Shown: one piece after another, positions 36,510-45,685 of the stretch
Layout of the letters: each line of letters opens with the position of its first letter
Numbering within the stretch: the stretch's first letter is position 1
The notes under the pieces: model-generated
What the model was told of the DNA's origin: nothing
Seen by the model: the letters and a program-made list of their open reading frames with translations, nothing else
Database searches by the model: none
Source: Desulfosudis oleivorans
GTDB lineage: Bacteria; Desulfobacterota; Desulfobacteria; Desulfobacterales; SURF-7
Reading direction: 5' to 3'
Assembly: GCA_020723305.1 (NCBI GenBank)
Contig: DYJC01000005.1
Location: 62,001-126,000 of the forward strand
Length of the DNA: 64,000 nucleotides
Translations under genes and position numbers: made by a program

Positions 36510-37187
36510 ATGAACACATATCTTTCCCTTTTTAATTTAACAAAAGCCCCCTTCCCTGAAATCCTTGAGGAAATCCCGGAAAATCAGATGATGCCGGAAC
36601 AGGAGACCGATGCTTATATCAAGGGCTGTCTCCTGAATGCGGGAATGGAAAAGCCTCTGTTTACCGATGGCTCCATTCAGATGATTTATAACTACACCAA
36701 GGGTGATCGCAAACTGATCCACACCATCTGTGATTATGCACTTCACCGTGCATTTTATACCAACAGAACCGCCATCCAGGAAGACCTGCTTTCCGAGTGC
36801 ATGGAATTGATTCTTGAATCAAAACCGCCTGATACTTATGAGGGTGATAAAAGACGCCATAAGCGAATCAGCACCAGTCTCCAGGGGACTTTTCATATCC
36901 CGGATTCGACAACCAGAGGTATCCTGACCGTCACCAACATTTCCCGTGCCGGAATTCAGATCAAACTCGCACGGCAAAGAATGGTCAAGGTGAATGATCG
37001 GGCAAACATCTTGTTTAAACTGAATGATCAAAAAGGCTCCGACATCCGGACAGCTGTTATTATCAAGCATACATTCGGTTTTTTTGCCGGATGCACTTTC
37101 CGTCACACAGACAACAACACCTTTAACCAGTACCTGGAAATCTTATTGAAGGAAGCGGAAAAAAAATGGAGCAGCCTACAGTTTTGA
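36510..37187 (+). CDS. PilZ-domain protein with AAA-lid-like N-terminus
   Basis: The ATG at MNTYLSLFNL is preferred; a TTG 21 bases earlier is open. Residues about 40-95 (LFTDGSIQMIYNYTKGDRKL then IHTICDYALHRAF) match the C-terminal lid of GspA/ExeA-type AAA ATPases, but no Walker A or B is present. The C-terminal half is a PilZ domain with RRHKR and NISRAG, the RxxxR and [DN]xSxxG motifs that bind cyclic-di-GMP. It may be a c-di-GMP-responsive adaptor, perhaps of a secretion or pilus system. Its 3' end overlaps a decayed aminoacylase on the other strand. Confidence 0.75.
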   Translation: MNTYLSLFNLTKAPFPEILEEIPENQMMPEQETDAYIKGCLLNAGMEKPLFTDGSIQMIYNYTKGDRKLIHTICDYALHRAFYTNRTAIQEDLLSECMELILESKPPDTYEGDKRRHKRISTSLQGTFHIPDSTTRGILTVTNISRAGIQIKLARQRMVKVNDRANILFKLNDQKGSDIRTAVIIKHTFGFFAGCTFRHTDNNTFNQYLEILLKEAEKKWSSLQF

Positions 37188-37692
37188 ATCTGATGCCTGT
37201 CGCAACTCCATCTTCAATCGAAAGTTCACCATTGACCAGCAGATGAGTAATTCCTTCCGAATACTGGTTAGGTGATGCAACCGTTGCGTGATCCGTTATG
37301 GTCTTCAAATCCATGACTGCGATATCCGCATAATAGTTTGCTGCAATTTTTCCCCTTGCCTTCATATTGAACTTTTCAGCCGGCACTTCCGCCTGCCTGC
37401 CGATTTCAATGGCCTCTTTTACCGCCTTGATCACGCCGATTCTATTGATATCCGTATACCCCCACCCGCAATTGCCGGTCACAACCGTTGTAACACCCTG
37501 ATACAGATAATTATTGTTCCCTTTCCAGCTCGGCAGCAGGTATGCCCCATATCGTTTCCAGCTTGCCCTCTTGAAGGTAAGATCACAATGGGTGTGGATA
37601 TCGATAAAGCCGGGTGTAACAATCTTCTCGTCTGCATCGATCACTGTTCCTGCATCATTGTCCAGATCCCCGATTGCGACAATCCTGCCTCC
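37123..37692 (-). pseudogene. Decayed D-aminoacylase/amidohydrolase
   Basis: The fragment reads GGRIVAIGDLDNDAGT, then VTPGFIDIHTHCDLT (the metal-binding HxH of N-acyl-D-amino-acid deacylases) and GVTTVVTGNCGWG. It then jumps to the family's C-terminus (ARGKIAANYYADIAVMDLKT ... GITHLLVNGELSIEDGVATG). About 300 central residues are missing, an in-frame stop lies just upstream of GGRIV so the true start is lost, and the end runs into the PilZ gene. Clearly a remnant, with no functional product expected. Confidence 0.7.
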
Positions 37693-37744
37693 TTTATTTT
37701 ACGATATCCGTAACCCCCCAGCTTGTCAATTTGCGGTTATGTTG

Positions 37745-38914
37745 TCATGTTGTTGACCGCACCTCGTTACTGCCGGCAAACTTTTCCCAACAAAGATCAT
37801 AGCTGGTACTTCGTCCTCTACTCAGGTTGAGGCGCAAAATACCCTTTTGCATAAGATCGGCCAGCTCCCTTTGAGCCGTTGCTTTGCTGATATGCCCCAT
37901 GGCAGCATATTTGCGATTGGTCAGCCCGCCTTCAAAACCCCCGGGGCCAGCCTCCAGCAGGCGATTGATGATTTTACTTTGACGTTCCTTCAACCCGGCT
38001 TGCGCATAATGTTGCCAGAAACGGGCTTTGAGCCTGACGTTGAAAAGCAGTTTGCCTGAGTCCAAAATGGCCTTAGACATACATTCCAGAAACCATTTTA
38101 TCCAACCGGTGATATCCCCATCTGCCTTGTTGGTTTGCTCGAGAATTTGGTAATAGGCCCTACGTTCTGCCATGATCTGTGAAGAAAGGCTGTAATACCT
38201 GATTGAGAGATTCTCATCTTGAGCCAGGGCCATTTCCGTCAATGTTCGAGCAATTCTACCGTTACCATCCTCAAAAGGATGTATAGCCACAAATTGTAAA
38301 TGGCCGACAGCAGCCCGCAGCAGTCCATCCATCTCAGTGTGACTTATTTTCCACCAATGGATAAACCTGTGCATCTCACCGGAAAGATGCGTTGCCGGGG
38401 GTGCCTCGTAATGGATTTTTTCCCGGCCAATTGGGCCTGATACAACTCGCATCGGCCCATTACGATCGTCACGCCAGGAGGCTACCCGAATTTTGTGCAA
38501 ACCTGAATAGCTTGTGGGAAAGAGGGATGCATGCCAGCCAAACAGTCTTTCTTCAGTCAGATTCTGTCCATAATTCATGGTTGCGTCCAGTAAAATATCA
38601 ACAATCCCATCCGCCTGTCGATCTCCTGTGGATGAAAACCCGGCTGTGGGCAAGCCCAGTCGTCGGGCCACAGAGGAACGAACAGCATCAGGATTCAGAC
38701 GCTCTCCTTCTATTTCCGACGTTTTCATGGCTTCCTGCATTAAGATTTCTGCTCTGGCCTGCTGCCTGAGATCAAGCCCTAACTCCTTCATCTGAGTCAG
38801 CAATGCGCCCTGTTGGAAACGGCAGTTGCCCAGTGGTTCGAGAAGGGCTGCATGATCCCATTGTAACTCCGGCCATGAAGTCTGTTGCCAGATATATTGT
38901 TTTGTATGAGGCAT
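37745..38914 (-). CDS. Fic family protein (DUF4172 type)
   Basis: A 389-residue Fic protein. The catalytic motif HPFEDGNGR is complete (about residues 208-216), implying AMP transfer or related modification of a target protein. An N-terminal inhibitory helix motif TSEIEGE fits the (S/T)xxxE(G/N) rule, so activity is probably self-inhibited. The N-terminal DUF4172-type segment starts YIWQQTSWPELQWD. A C-terminal winged helix (HISKATAQRELADLMQKG) is likely DNA binding and autoregulatory. Its target cannot be predicted. Confidence 0.9.
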   Translation of the reverse strand: MPHTKQYIWQQTSWPELQWDHAALLEPLGNCRFQQGALLTQMKELGLDLRQQARAEILMQEAMKTSEIEGERLNPDAVRSSVARRLGLPTAGFSSTGDRQADGIVDILLDATMNYGQNLTEERLFGWHASLFPTSYSGLHKIRVASWRDDRNGPMRVVSGPIGREKIHYEAPPATHLSGEMHRFIHWWKISHTEMDGLLRAAVGHLQFVAIHPFEDGNGRIARTLTEMALAQDENLSIRYYSLSSQIMAERRAYYQILEQTNKADGDITGWIKWFLECMSKAILDSGKLLFNVRLKARFWQHYAQAGLKERQSKIINRLLEAGPGGFEGGLTNRKYAAMGHISKATAQRELADLMQKGILRLNLSRGRSTSYDLCWEKFAGSNEVRSTT

Positions 38915-39101
38915 TTGGGTTCCTTATCGGCTCAATTTTTGAGTTGATTATAAGGCATAATCGACTCATAAGCAACATATTAATAGTGGAACGAATTGTT
39001 TTTTCAGTGCATAAGTGTTGTGAGTAACAGAAAGTTGAAAATCACTATTTTTATTTTAATGACTCAAAATGACCTGATTTTTTAATAATCAATGTTGGGT
39101 C

Positions 39102-39159
39102 TTGACAAAATTTTATTAATGAGTAAATGAATTAATAAATTATTTATTCATTAATTCAT
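39102..39159 (+). promoter_or_regulatory. TetR-gene promoter region with overlapping dyads
   Basis: A TTGACA box (39102-39107) is followed by an AT-rich stretch with a perfect 10-bp dyad, ATGAATTAAT (39127-39136) and ATTAATTCAT (39150-39159), and an inner 7-bp dyad (39134-39148), ending 9 bases before the TetR start. Its size and position fit an autoregulatory TetR operator. The -10 box is not clear. Confidence 0.5.
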
Positions 39160-39167
39160 GAGGAACC

Positions 39168-39764
39168 ATGATTCAAAAAAAAGATCCGGCTGAGATTTAT
39201 GATGCTGCGCTGTCTGTTTTCGCCGATTATGGATTCAAAAAAGCCACGCTGAACGACATAGCTCAAAAGCTTAACATGACCAGCGGCAATTTTTATCGCT
39301 ATTTTAAAAGTAAAAAAGATCTCTACGAACAGACTGTCAGCCATGCCCTGCTTCAATGGCAGGCCTATTCCATAAACATTTCCGTCCCTGAGGGTGCAGA
39401 TGTTCGAACCCGGTTCATCATGATGAGTTTCAGGGCAGTGGAATACCTGTCCGTGAACAATACCTTTCGAAAACTTTTAGTTCGTGATCCGGACATTTTT
39501 CCAATTTTTCCGGTAAATGATCCCTATGAAAAGATCAACAAAGACTCCATGGAGCTTATAAAATCCATGCTGGAAGAAGGAATCCGTTCACAAGAGTTTC
39601 GGAACACGGATCTGGAATTGACCACCCAGCTTCTCTGGCTCATCTACAAAACATTCATCATCCGGATTTATGTCCAAAACCATGGAAAGGAGATACAGGA
39701 TATCTGGAAAGTATTTGTTGATTTAATCACCAACGGCCTTTTTGCCGGAACAGGCAAATCCTGA
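39168..39764 (+). CDS. TetR-family transcription regulator
   Basis: 198 residues. The N-terminal helix-turn-helix (FADYGFKKATLNDIAQKLNM then TSGNFYRYFKSKKDLYEQ) is a textbook TetR DNA-binding domain; the C-terminal ligand domain is of unknown specificity. It is followed at about 50 bp by a polytopic membrane protein, which is the likely target together with the regulator itself, through the dyads just upstream. Confidence 0.9.
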   Translation: MIQKKDPAEIYDAALSVFADYGFKKATLNDIAQKLNMTSGNFYRYFKSKKDLYEQTVSHALLQWQAYSINISVPEGADVRTRFIMMSFRAVEYLSVNNTFRKLLVRDPDIFPIFPVNDPYEKINKDSMELIKSMLEEGIRSQEFRNTDLELTTQLLWLIYKTFIIRIYVQNHGKEIQDIWKVFVDLITNGLFAGTGKS

Positions 39765-39813
39765 CCAAAAAACAAAAAAACGATTCTCTTTCACAACCTG
39801 AAAAGGAGGGCAC

Positions 39814-40437
39814 ATGAATCATCCGGAAGCAACACAAAAAGCATTATCCATATTGCGGGACCCAAACACTTTCCAGTGGTATATCATCCCGATGCTGATG
39901 TTTCTATTTTATATCTATTTTAACGAGTATGACAAAAAAAATTATAAAGAGATTGCCGCAGGTTTATCCCTTTATATGGTTCACTGGTTTTATGAAATCA
40001 TCAATGCCCTGATCCAGCATTTCAGCGGTCATGCCCTGTGGACAGTCCCGGAAGGCACGGGTTTTCTGCTGCTGGTCGGGGTATGCGCGGAAATCAGCAT
40101 CATGTTTGCCGGAGCCGGCCTTGTTTACAGCAAGCTCCTGAACAAAGATCCGGAATACAAGGTTTTCGGCATCAGCGACCGGCTGCTGATCGGTGTCAGC
40201 ACAGCAGCATTTTTCTCAATATTTGAGATCTTCCTTGCCAAGACACCCACCTTCATATGGGTATACCCATGGTGGGGTTCATTCCCGGTTTTCATTACCG
40301 TGTATATTCCCTTTTTCGTCATATCCATGTACAGCTATGACTGGAAACCCGGAACACAGGTTCGGTTCATCGGGTCTCTTGCCGCGATCAATGCGATCAT
40401 GCTGGTTGTTTTTGCCGGAATCCTGAAATGGATATAG
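39814..40437 (+). CDS. Polytopic membrane protein of unknown function
   Basis: 207 residues with about six hydrophobic segments (WYIIPMLMFLFYIYF; FLLLVGVCAEISIMFAGAG; FPVFITVYIPFFVISM; AAINAIMLVVFAGIL). It starts behind AAAGGAGGG, a strong ribosome site. I do not recognise a family. Linked to a TetR regulator just upstream, so it may be an inducible export or sensing component; this is only inference from position. Confidence 0.65.
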   Translation: MNHPEATQKALSILRDPNTFQWYIIPMLMFLFYIYFNEYDKKNYKEIAAGLSLYMVHWFYEIINALIQHFSGHALWTVPEGTGFLLLVGVCAEISIMFAGAGLVYSKLLNKDPEYKVFGISDRLLIGVSTAAFFSIFEIFLAKTPTFIWVYPWWGSFPVFITVYIPFFVISMYSYDWKPGTQVRFIGSLAAINAIMLVVFAGILKWI

Positions 40438-40473
40438 CCGAAGTATAAAGCCGATATCCAGAAAAGAACTGAA

Positions 40474-40546
40474 AAACTGGATAGCGCACGTTTTACTGTG
40501 TGTCCGGCTTTTGCCGGAACTACAACAACAGACCTTTGAAGTTGGC
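40474..40546. repeat. MITE-like element, truncated copy B
   Basis: The stretch ACTGGATAGCGCACG then GCCGGAACTACAACAACAGA then TTTGAAGTTGGCA matches one half of copy A and copy C but lacks the other terminus. Several substitutions make it an older copy. It lies in the 399-bp gap between the membrane protein and the histidine kinase; the remainder of the gap shows no feature. Confidence 0.6.
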
Positions 40547-40836
40547 ACACAAAAAAAGCAATTGACCTATTCTTATAATTAGGTTATTTTGAAACATCTG
40601 AAATCGTTACGAAGCTACATTGCTTCAATCTTATCTAAAACTCTTTTTTAATCTGTAATAATACTTGCAAAACTAGAACATATCACAGGCAAGGAATACC
40701 TGAATTATCTTCTGCTATAGGCACTTACATGTATTCAATGAAAAATTTTTTTCAACCTTGCAACCTCTGTCCATGAAAAAATTGTCATGATGATCCGGCA
40801 TCCTAAACCGGATGGTTCGAAGGAAAAAGTGAATTC

Positions 40837-41988
40837 ATGAAGCCTTTGGAAATCAACCAAAAGGGAAAAGTCCTGATCATCGATGATGCTCCTTCGGTGG
40901 CAAAATTCACCAGTGAAGTCCTGAAAAAGGAATATCAGATCCGGATCGCCTCCAGCGGTGAAGAAGCATTGGAAATCCTTCACACCTATCATCCGGATAT
41001 TGTCCTGCTGGATATTGTCATGCCGGGAATGAGCGGGATTGAGGTGTGTCAAAAGATTCGAAAAGACCCGGGCTTTTCTTTCATGAAAATTATCATGGTC
41101 TCCAGCAAAACCCATATCGAAGAACGGATTGAGGGATATGAGGCCGGCGCAGATGATTATATTGGAAAACCGTTTAAAAGGGAGGAATTGCTTGCCAAAG
41201 TACGAGTGTTTTTCCGTCTGAAACTGGCCGAAGACCAGTTGCACAAAATGAATGAAAAGCTTAATGAGCAGGTTCGGATCCGGACAGATCAATTGATCGA
41301 TTCTGAAAAAATGGCGACCATCGGGAAATTAACGGCCGGCATTGTCCATAATTTAAACAATCCGCTCCAGGCAATCCTCGGTTATTCCCAACTGATCGAA
41401 TTGAAATTGCCGGAAAACCCCTACACTCAAAAACTAAAAGCATCCGCCATGCTCATGAAGGAAATGATTGCTACCATCCTGACAACCAGCAGGAAGGAAA
41501 ACTCCATCCGGGTGGACAATATTGATCTGAACGCACTCCTGATGAACCAGCTGGAAATGATGAAAGCAAACAATTTTTTCAAACACCAGATAAGAGCAGA
41601 AACCGATTTGAACCCGATCCCCCTGTACAAAGGGGTATATTCTCATTTCAGCCAGAGTTTCGGCAACCTGATCAAAAATGCAGTGGATGCGATGTATAAA
41701 ACCGATAAAAAAATACTGTCTGTTCAGACCAGAGCCGGTGAGCATGACATTCAGATCACCATAACCGATACAGGGTGCGGAATGGACCCGGAAACAATAC
41801 CAAAAATATTTGATCCCTTTTTTACGACCAAACCCCTGTCTGCGCAAGATAATGAACCCACGGGTACGGGAATCGGCCTTGCCTCCACCCAGGAAATGAT
41901 TGAGTCTTATGGCGGAAAAATTGAGGTTGATTCACAACCCGGGATTGGTTCACGTTTTATTGTAACGCTTCCGCTGACAACCACATAG
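40837..41988 (+). CDS. Receiver-histidine kinase hybrid
   Basis: A 383-residue signalling protein with an N-terminal receiver domain (DDAPSVAKF; phospho-acceptor Asp near residue 59 in VLLDIVMPGMSG; DYIGKPFKREEL), a coiled-coil linker, a HisKA domain with the autophosphorylated His near 171 (AGIVHNLNNPLQ) and an HATPase domain (GSRFIVTLPL at the end; DTGCGMDPE; GTGIGLAS). There is no sensor or membrane region, so input must come through the receiver. No cognate output gene is adjacent. Confidence 0.9.
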   Translation: MKPLEINQKGKVLIIDDAPSVAKFTSEVLKKEYQIRIASSGEEALEILHTYHPDIVLLDIVMPGMSGIEVCQKIRKDPGFSFMKIIMVSSKTHIEERIEGYEAGADDYIGKPFKREELLAKVRVFFRLKLAEDQLHKMNEKLNEQVRIRTDQLIDSEKMATIGKLTAGIVHNLNNPLQAILGYSQLIELKLPENPYTQKLKASAMLMKEMIATILTTSRKENSIRVDNIDLNALLMNQLEMMKANNFFKHQIRAETDLNPIPLYKGVYSHFSQSFGNLIKNAVDAMYKTDKKILSVQTRAGEHDIQITITDTGCGMDPETIPKIFDPFFTTKPLSAQDNEPTGTGIGLASTQEMIESYGGKIEVDSQPGIGSRFIVTLPLTTT

Positions 41989-42043
41989 AGATATAAAAAA
42001 AGTGATCAAACTCGATGATCAGGAGTTCGAAAAATTCTAACGA

Positions 42044-43645
42044 TTATTCATCCCTTTTGTAGCGCACCACGCTTCTCTTATTCAACCGGCTGAAAACAGA
42101 CTTATTTTTTTTATAAATCAGCAGGAAGGCATCAAACAACTCATCGTAGATCTGCCGGTGTTTTGGATCCGGCTCGAAAATTCCGTCATACTCCATGAGA
42201 CCCGGTATATCGTTAAAATCAATATAATTCAGGCCGGCGGAGGCCAGAAATGCTGCTCCGCGTGCATTGGTTTCCCGTGCATTTTTGACCCTGCGGATTT
42301 GCCGGTTTAATACATCGGCAAAGATCCGGCACCAGATATCTGAAACCGCCCCGCCTCCGATAATGGTAAGGGTTTCCATTTTCCGGCTGATAAATTTTTC
42401 AACATACTGAAAGCTCCACCTTGTATTATAGGCCACGCCTTCCAGAACAGAACGAATAAAATGATCTGCTGTTGTCCTCATGGAAATATTGAAAAAACAT
42501 CCACGCAAGTTGGTATCGTCTACCGGTGCTCTTTCCCCGTTCAGCCAGGGTGTGAAGATCAGTTTATCGCTTCCTGCCGGAATCCTTGCGGCAATCTCTG
42601 AAAATTTCCGGTAGGGATCATCCGGACTTTTATAGGAATGAAACTCATTTTGAAAGAGAATCAGATTATTGAGGAGAAACGAAACACAGCCGCCTGCAAT
42701 ATCCTGCTCATTCAGAACCTGGTATCGGCCCGGGATCGCAGCGGGAAGTGATGCAATTTTGTGAAACAGGTCTGTCTTTTTATACGGAACAAGACACTCC
42801 ACCCAGGAAGATGTGCCGATATAGACATGTCCTTCATAGTCCCTGACCGCACCCGAACCGATCAGGGCAGCCTGATGATCCGGAGACCCCATAATGACTT
42901 TTGTTCCGGCCTTCAATCCGATCTGCTTTGCAACTTCAGGCCGGACCGTTCCCAGCACTTCGGTCGATTGTTTCAGGACAGGCAGCTTGTCTTTGTCAAT
43001 ATGAAAGAAATCGATCAGATAATCATTGTATTTCACATGATGAATATCACGGATATCCGTGACCCAGAAAAGCATGATGGAATCAAAGGATGCTGCGAAT
43101 TCGCCGGTCAGCCTCATGTTCAGGTAGTCTTTGCTGCCCAGGAACTTATAGGTTTTTTGATAAATATCCGGATATTCGTTCTGAATCAGAAGTACATGAG
43201 CGATGTCATCCTTGCCGGTGAGCGACGGTCCTCCGCCTGTGTAATAGATGGATTGCAAAGCCTTGCTCAGACCATATCCTTCTACACTTGGAAAACCTTT
43301 TACAATCTCCTCCACATAAGGAGCACCCCTTGAATCCATCCAGGTGAGGCAGTTCATGAGGTGCCTGCCGTTCTGATCCACCGCGACCGTGCTTGAAAAT
43401 GTGCTGGAGACGCAGACCGCTTCAATATCATCAATGGATGCAATCCCTTTTTTTATCAGCCGGGTTGCGGCAAGGATCAACGCATTCCACCAGTCATCCG
43501 GATTCTGTTCCGCGCCGCCATCCGGCAGAAAAAAAGTCGGTGTGGCAACATATTCAAAATCGATGATCTCACCATAAACCGACACAATCGCGACCTTCAG
43601 ACCTGAGGTGCCATGATCAATGGCAAGGATGTATTTGGTTTTCAT
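42044..43645 (-). CDS. FGGY-family carbohydrate kinase
   Basis: A 533-residue sugar/polyol kinase. Phosphate loop LAIDHGTSGLKVAI at the start, SPDHQAALIGSGA and HVYIGTSSWVE in the first domain, and the adenosine motif TIIGGGAVSDIWCRIFADVL. Closest in pattern to xylulokinase-like members, but the substrate is uncertain. It follows the saccharopine-dehydrogenase-like gene with a 6-bp gap, so they are one transcript under the TetR-linked operator upstream. Confidence 0.87.
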   Translation of the reverse strand: MKTKYILAIDHGTSGLKVAIVSVYGEIIDFEYVATPTFFLPDGGAEQNPDDWWNALILAATRLIKKGIASIDDIEAVCVSSTFSSTVAVDQNGRHLMNCLTWMDSRGAPYVEEIVKGFPSVEGYGLSKALQSIYYTGGGPSLTGKDDIAHVLLIQNEYPDIYQKTYKFLGSKDYLNMRLTGEFAASFDSIMLFWVTDIRDIHHVKYNDYLIDFFHIDKDKLPVLKQSTEVLGTVRPEVAKQIGLKAGTKVIMGSPDHQAALIGSGAVRDYEGHVYIGTSSWVECLVPYKKTDLFHKIASLPAAIPGRYQVLNEQDIAGGCVSFLLNNLILFQNEFHSYKSPDDPYRKFSEIAARIPAGSDKLIFTPWLNGERAPVDDTNLRGCFFNISMRTTADHFIRSVLEGVAYNTRWSFQYVEKFISRKMETLTIIGGGAVSDIWCRIFADVLNRQIRRVKNARETNARGAAFLASAGLNYIDFNDIPGLMEYDGIFEPDPKHRQIYDELFDAFLLIYKKNKSVFSRLNKRSVVRYKRDE

Positions 43646-43651
43646 GTTTTC

Positions 43652-44878
43652 CTACATGTCCATAATCGAAACATTTCCTTCTGCATCAACACGTTCGACA
43701 ATCACACCGCTGAAAGAATCATCTCCCTTTCTCTTTTCCCCCAGCTTCATTACCTTTGAAATCAGATCAATGAAATCAACGGGATTGACTCCTCCCTCAG
43801 GAGGATAAACCCCTTTGCCGGTAACTTTTCCCTGCTGCATCAGGATGACAGCTATGGCAGCGGGGATACCGGTTCCTTCTCCAAGGGCCTGACTGCCGGA
43901 TGCCATATGAAAACGGTACTCCTGATCATTGCCGTCCTTTTTCCCTTTTACCACAACCGAACAGCATCCACGCTGCGATCCGAAATTGGTTTGTTGTAAA
44001 ATCCGCTCCCGCTCTCTGATGATATAGGCTGTTGCAAAATCGGCAGGTACCACAGACTGCCCCTTGACCATAAGCGGCACCCGGCTTGCCAGACCCAGCC
44101 TGCACAACTCCCTTGTCAGTTCATAATATGCATCCGGTATGACCGTACCCTTATTGGTCACTTGATTCACCTTGATATATCTTGGAAGCGTAACCTGCTC
44201 CGGATGCGGATAGGGATAAAGCTGAATATTTTTCCCCAGCACCGGAAAATCAAAGGTCTGCCGCAAGGCAATACCATCTTCCTCAAAATATTTTACATAT
44301 TTCAACTCACCGTTGAGATACATGGGGATATCGATACTCATGCAGTGGAACCGGTGTCCGATCACGCCCTCGCCCTCAAACAGCTCACCGCCATGGGCAT
44401 GAAAGATATCGATGGAATCGGTTTCATCCAGCAGGTTGTCCGCAGCGAATTTTGCCAGGAGATTGGTTGCTCCCGGAGAGCTTCCCATACCGATCAAGGC
44501 AGATATGCCCGCCTTTCCGGCATCCTCATCCATTTCAAGAATCTCCAGGGTGACATCCACATCATCGCATACATCGACATAGTTGATGCCGGATTCAATG
44601 ACCGCCCGTAAAATCAGTTTCACGGATTTATAAAACGGGCCTACACAGTTCAACACCAGGTCGCATCCTTGTATGGCATTTTTGATGCTTTGCGGATCCA
44701 TTGCATCAAACTGGATGGCCGATACCTTTTTTCCCCCGATTTCCGAAATGATTTTTCCCGCCCGTTCCATGTTCATGTCGCCGATCACGACATGATCAAA
44801 AATTTCCTGTGCTGCCAGGGTTTTTACCGCCACACTCCCGACAGCGCCACATCCGCCCAGAACAATGACTTTTGCCAT
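43652..44878 (-). CDS. Saccharopine-dehydrogenase-family oxidoreductase
   Basis: NAD(P)-binding Rossmann fold with VIVLGGCGAVGSVAVKTLA at the N-terminus and INYVDVCDDVDVTLEILEMD in the region typical of the family. The start is MAKVIVLGG behind TTGGAGG, giving 408 residues. Family members are often mis-named; lysine metabolism is not implied. First gene of an operon with an FGGY kinase, so it may act on an amino- or hydroxy-acid linked to that sugar pathway (inference). Confidence 0.85.
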   Translation of the reverse strand: MAKVIVLGGCGAVGSVAVKTLAAQEIFDHVVIGDMNMERAGKIISEIGGKKVSAIQFDAMDPQSIKNAIQGCDLVLNCVGPFYKSVKLILRAVIESGINYVDVCDDVDVTLEILEMDEDAGKAGISALIGMGSSPGATNLLAKFAADNLLDETDSIDIFHAHGGELFEGEGVIGHRFHCMSIDIPMYLNGELKYVKYFEEDGIALRQTFDFPVLGKNIQLYPYPHPEQVTLPRYIKVNQVTNKGTVIPDAYYELTRELCRLGLASRVPLMVKGQSVVPADFATAYIIRERERILQQTNFGSQRGCCSVVVKGKKDGNDQEYRFHMASGSQALGEGTGIPAAIAVILMQQGKVTGKGVYPPEGGVNPVDFIDLISKVMKLGEKRKGDDSFSGVIVERVDAEGNVSIMDM

Positions 44879-44900
44879 GTTGACTGCCTCCAAAAATTAA

Positions 44901-44921
44901 AAATTTAACAATGTTAAATTT
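44901..44921. promoter_or_regulatory. Perfect 9-bp dyad, likely TetR operator
   Basis: AAATTTAAC and GTTAAATTT face each other across 3 bases, 23 bp before the saccharopine-dehydrogenase-like start and 39 bp after the TetR stop. The position fits an operator for the adjacent TetR protein. Confidence 0.6.
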
Positions 44922-44960
44922 AACTACGTTCATTTTCAAAAAAAGTCAAATGGTTTTTTA

Positions 44961-45596
44961 TTATTTGGCAAAAAGGGAAAACAATCCAACCAGCTCGGTT
45001 ACAATTTTATCATAAATTTTTTCGGTATTCCCGGCAACATAGGAGACCACCTGGCTGTTGTGCAGGGACACCATTCCATGCAGCAGGCTCCAGATCTGGA
45101 TCACACGCATCCGGCCCAATTCCGCATCATCCGTCTTTCCGACAACGGCTTCGGTTGCCTTCAGTGCAAGTTCCGCGATCTCCATTGAAATCCGGTATTC
45201 GATTTCAGAAAGCTTTTCATGGGGGGTTCCAATATAATCATTGTGTTTTGGGGTGGGACGGGTAAACATAATATCATAATAGCGCGGTTTGCTCATGCCG
45301 AATTCAATATAGGCCTTGATCATGGCCCTGGCTCTTTCATTTATATCTTCCGAACTGTAAAACGCTTCCGACAGAACCTTATGAAGCATTTCAAATCCGG
45401 TAATGACGATGGAGATGTAAAGGGCATCCTTGCCAGGGTAGTAGTTATAGATATTAGGCGCAGTCATTCCAATCCGGGAACCCAGCTTTCTCATGGTAAG
45501 CGCATCAAACCCCTCCTTTACAATAATATCCAGGGCCTCTTCCAGGATCTTCTGCCGGATCTGCTCAACCTCTTTTTCTTTTCGTGCGGTTTTCAT
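44961..45596 (-). CDS. TetR-family transcription regulator
   Basis: 211 residues. Helix-turn-helix (LTMRKLGSRIGMTAPNIYNY then YPGKDALYISI) followed by a TetR C-terminal domain of WHG/TetR_C type (ARAMIKAYIEFGMSKPRYYDIMFT). Reads into the saccharopine-dehydrogenase-like/FGGY kinase pair on the same strand, separated by a perfect dyad; it probably represses them. Confidence 0.9.
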   Translation of the reverse strand: MKTARKEKEVEQIRQKILEEALDIIVKEGFDALTMRKLGSRIGMTAPNIYNYYPGKDALYISIVITGFEMLHKVLSEAFYSSEDINERARAMIKAYIEFGMSKPRYYDIMFTRPTPKHNDYIGTPHEKLSEIEYRISMEIAELALKATEAVVGKTDDAELGRMRVIQIWSLLHGMVSLHNSQVVSYVAGNTEKIYDKIVTELVGLFSLFAK

Positions 45597-45685
45597 ATGT
45601 GCAACAATAAATATCTATCGTGGATATCTTTATCCCTGTACAACCCATGAAACAACCGGATTATCTGATTTCCGAAAAAACCAGA

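Noticed and set aside
39814-40437. Efflux pump identity for the TetR-linked membrane protein
   Set aside because: The helix count and sequence do not match a known efflux family; only the position suggests it.
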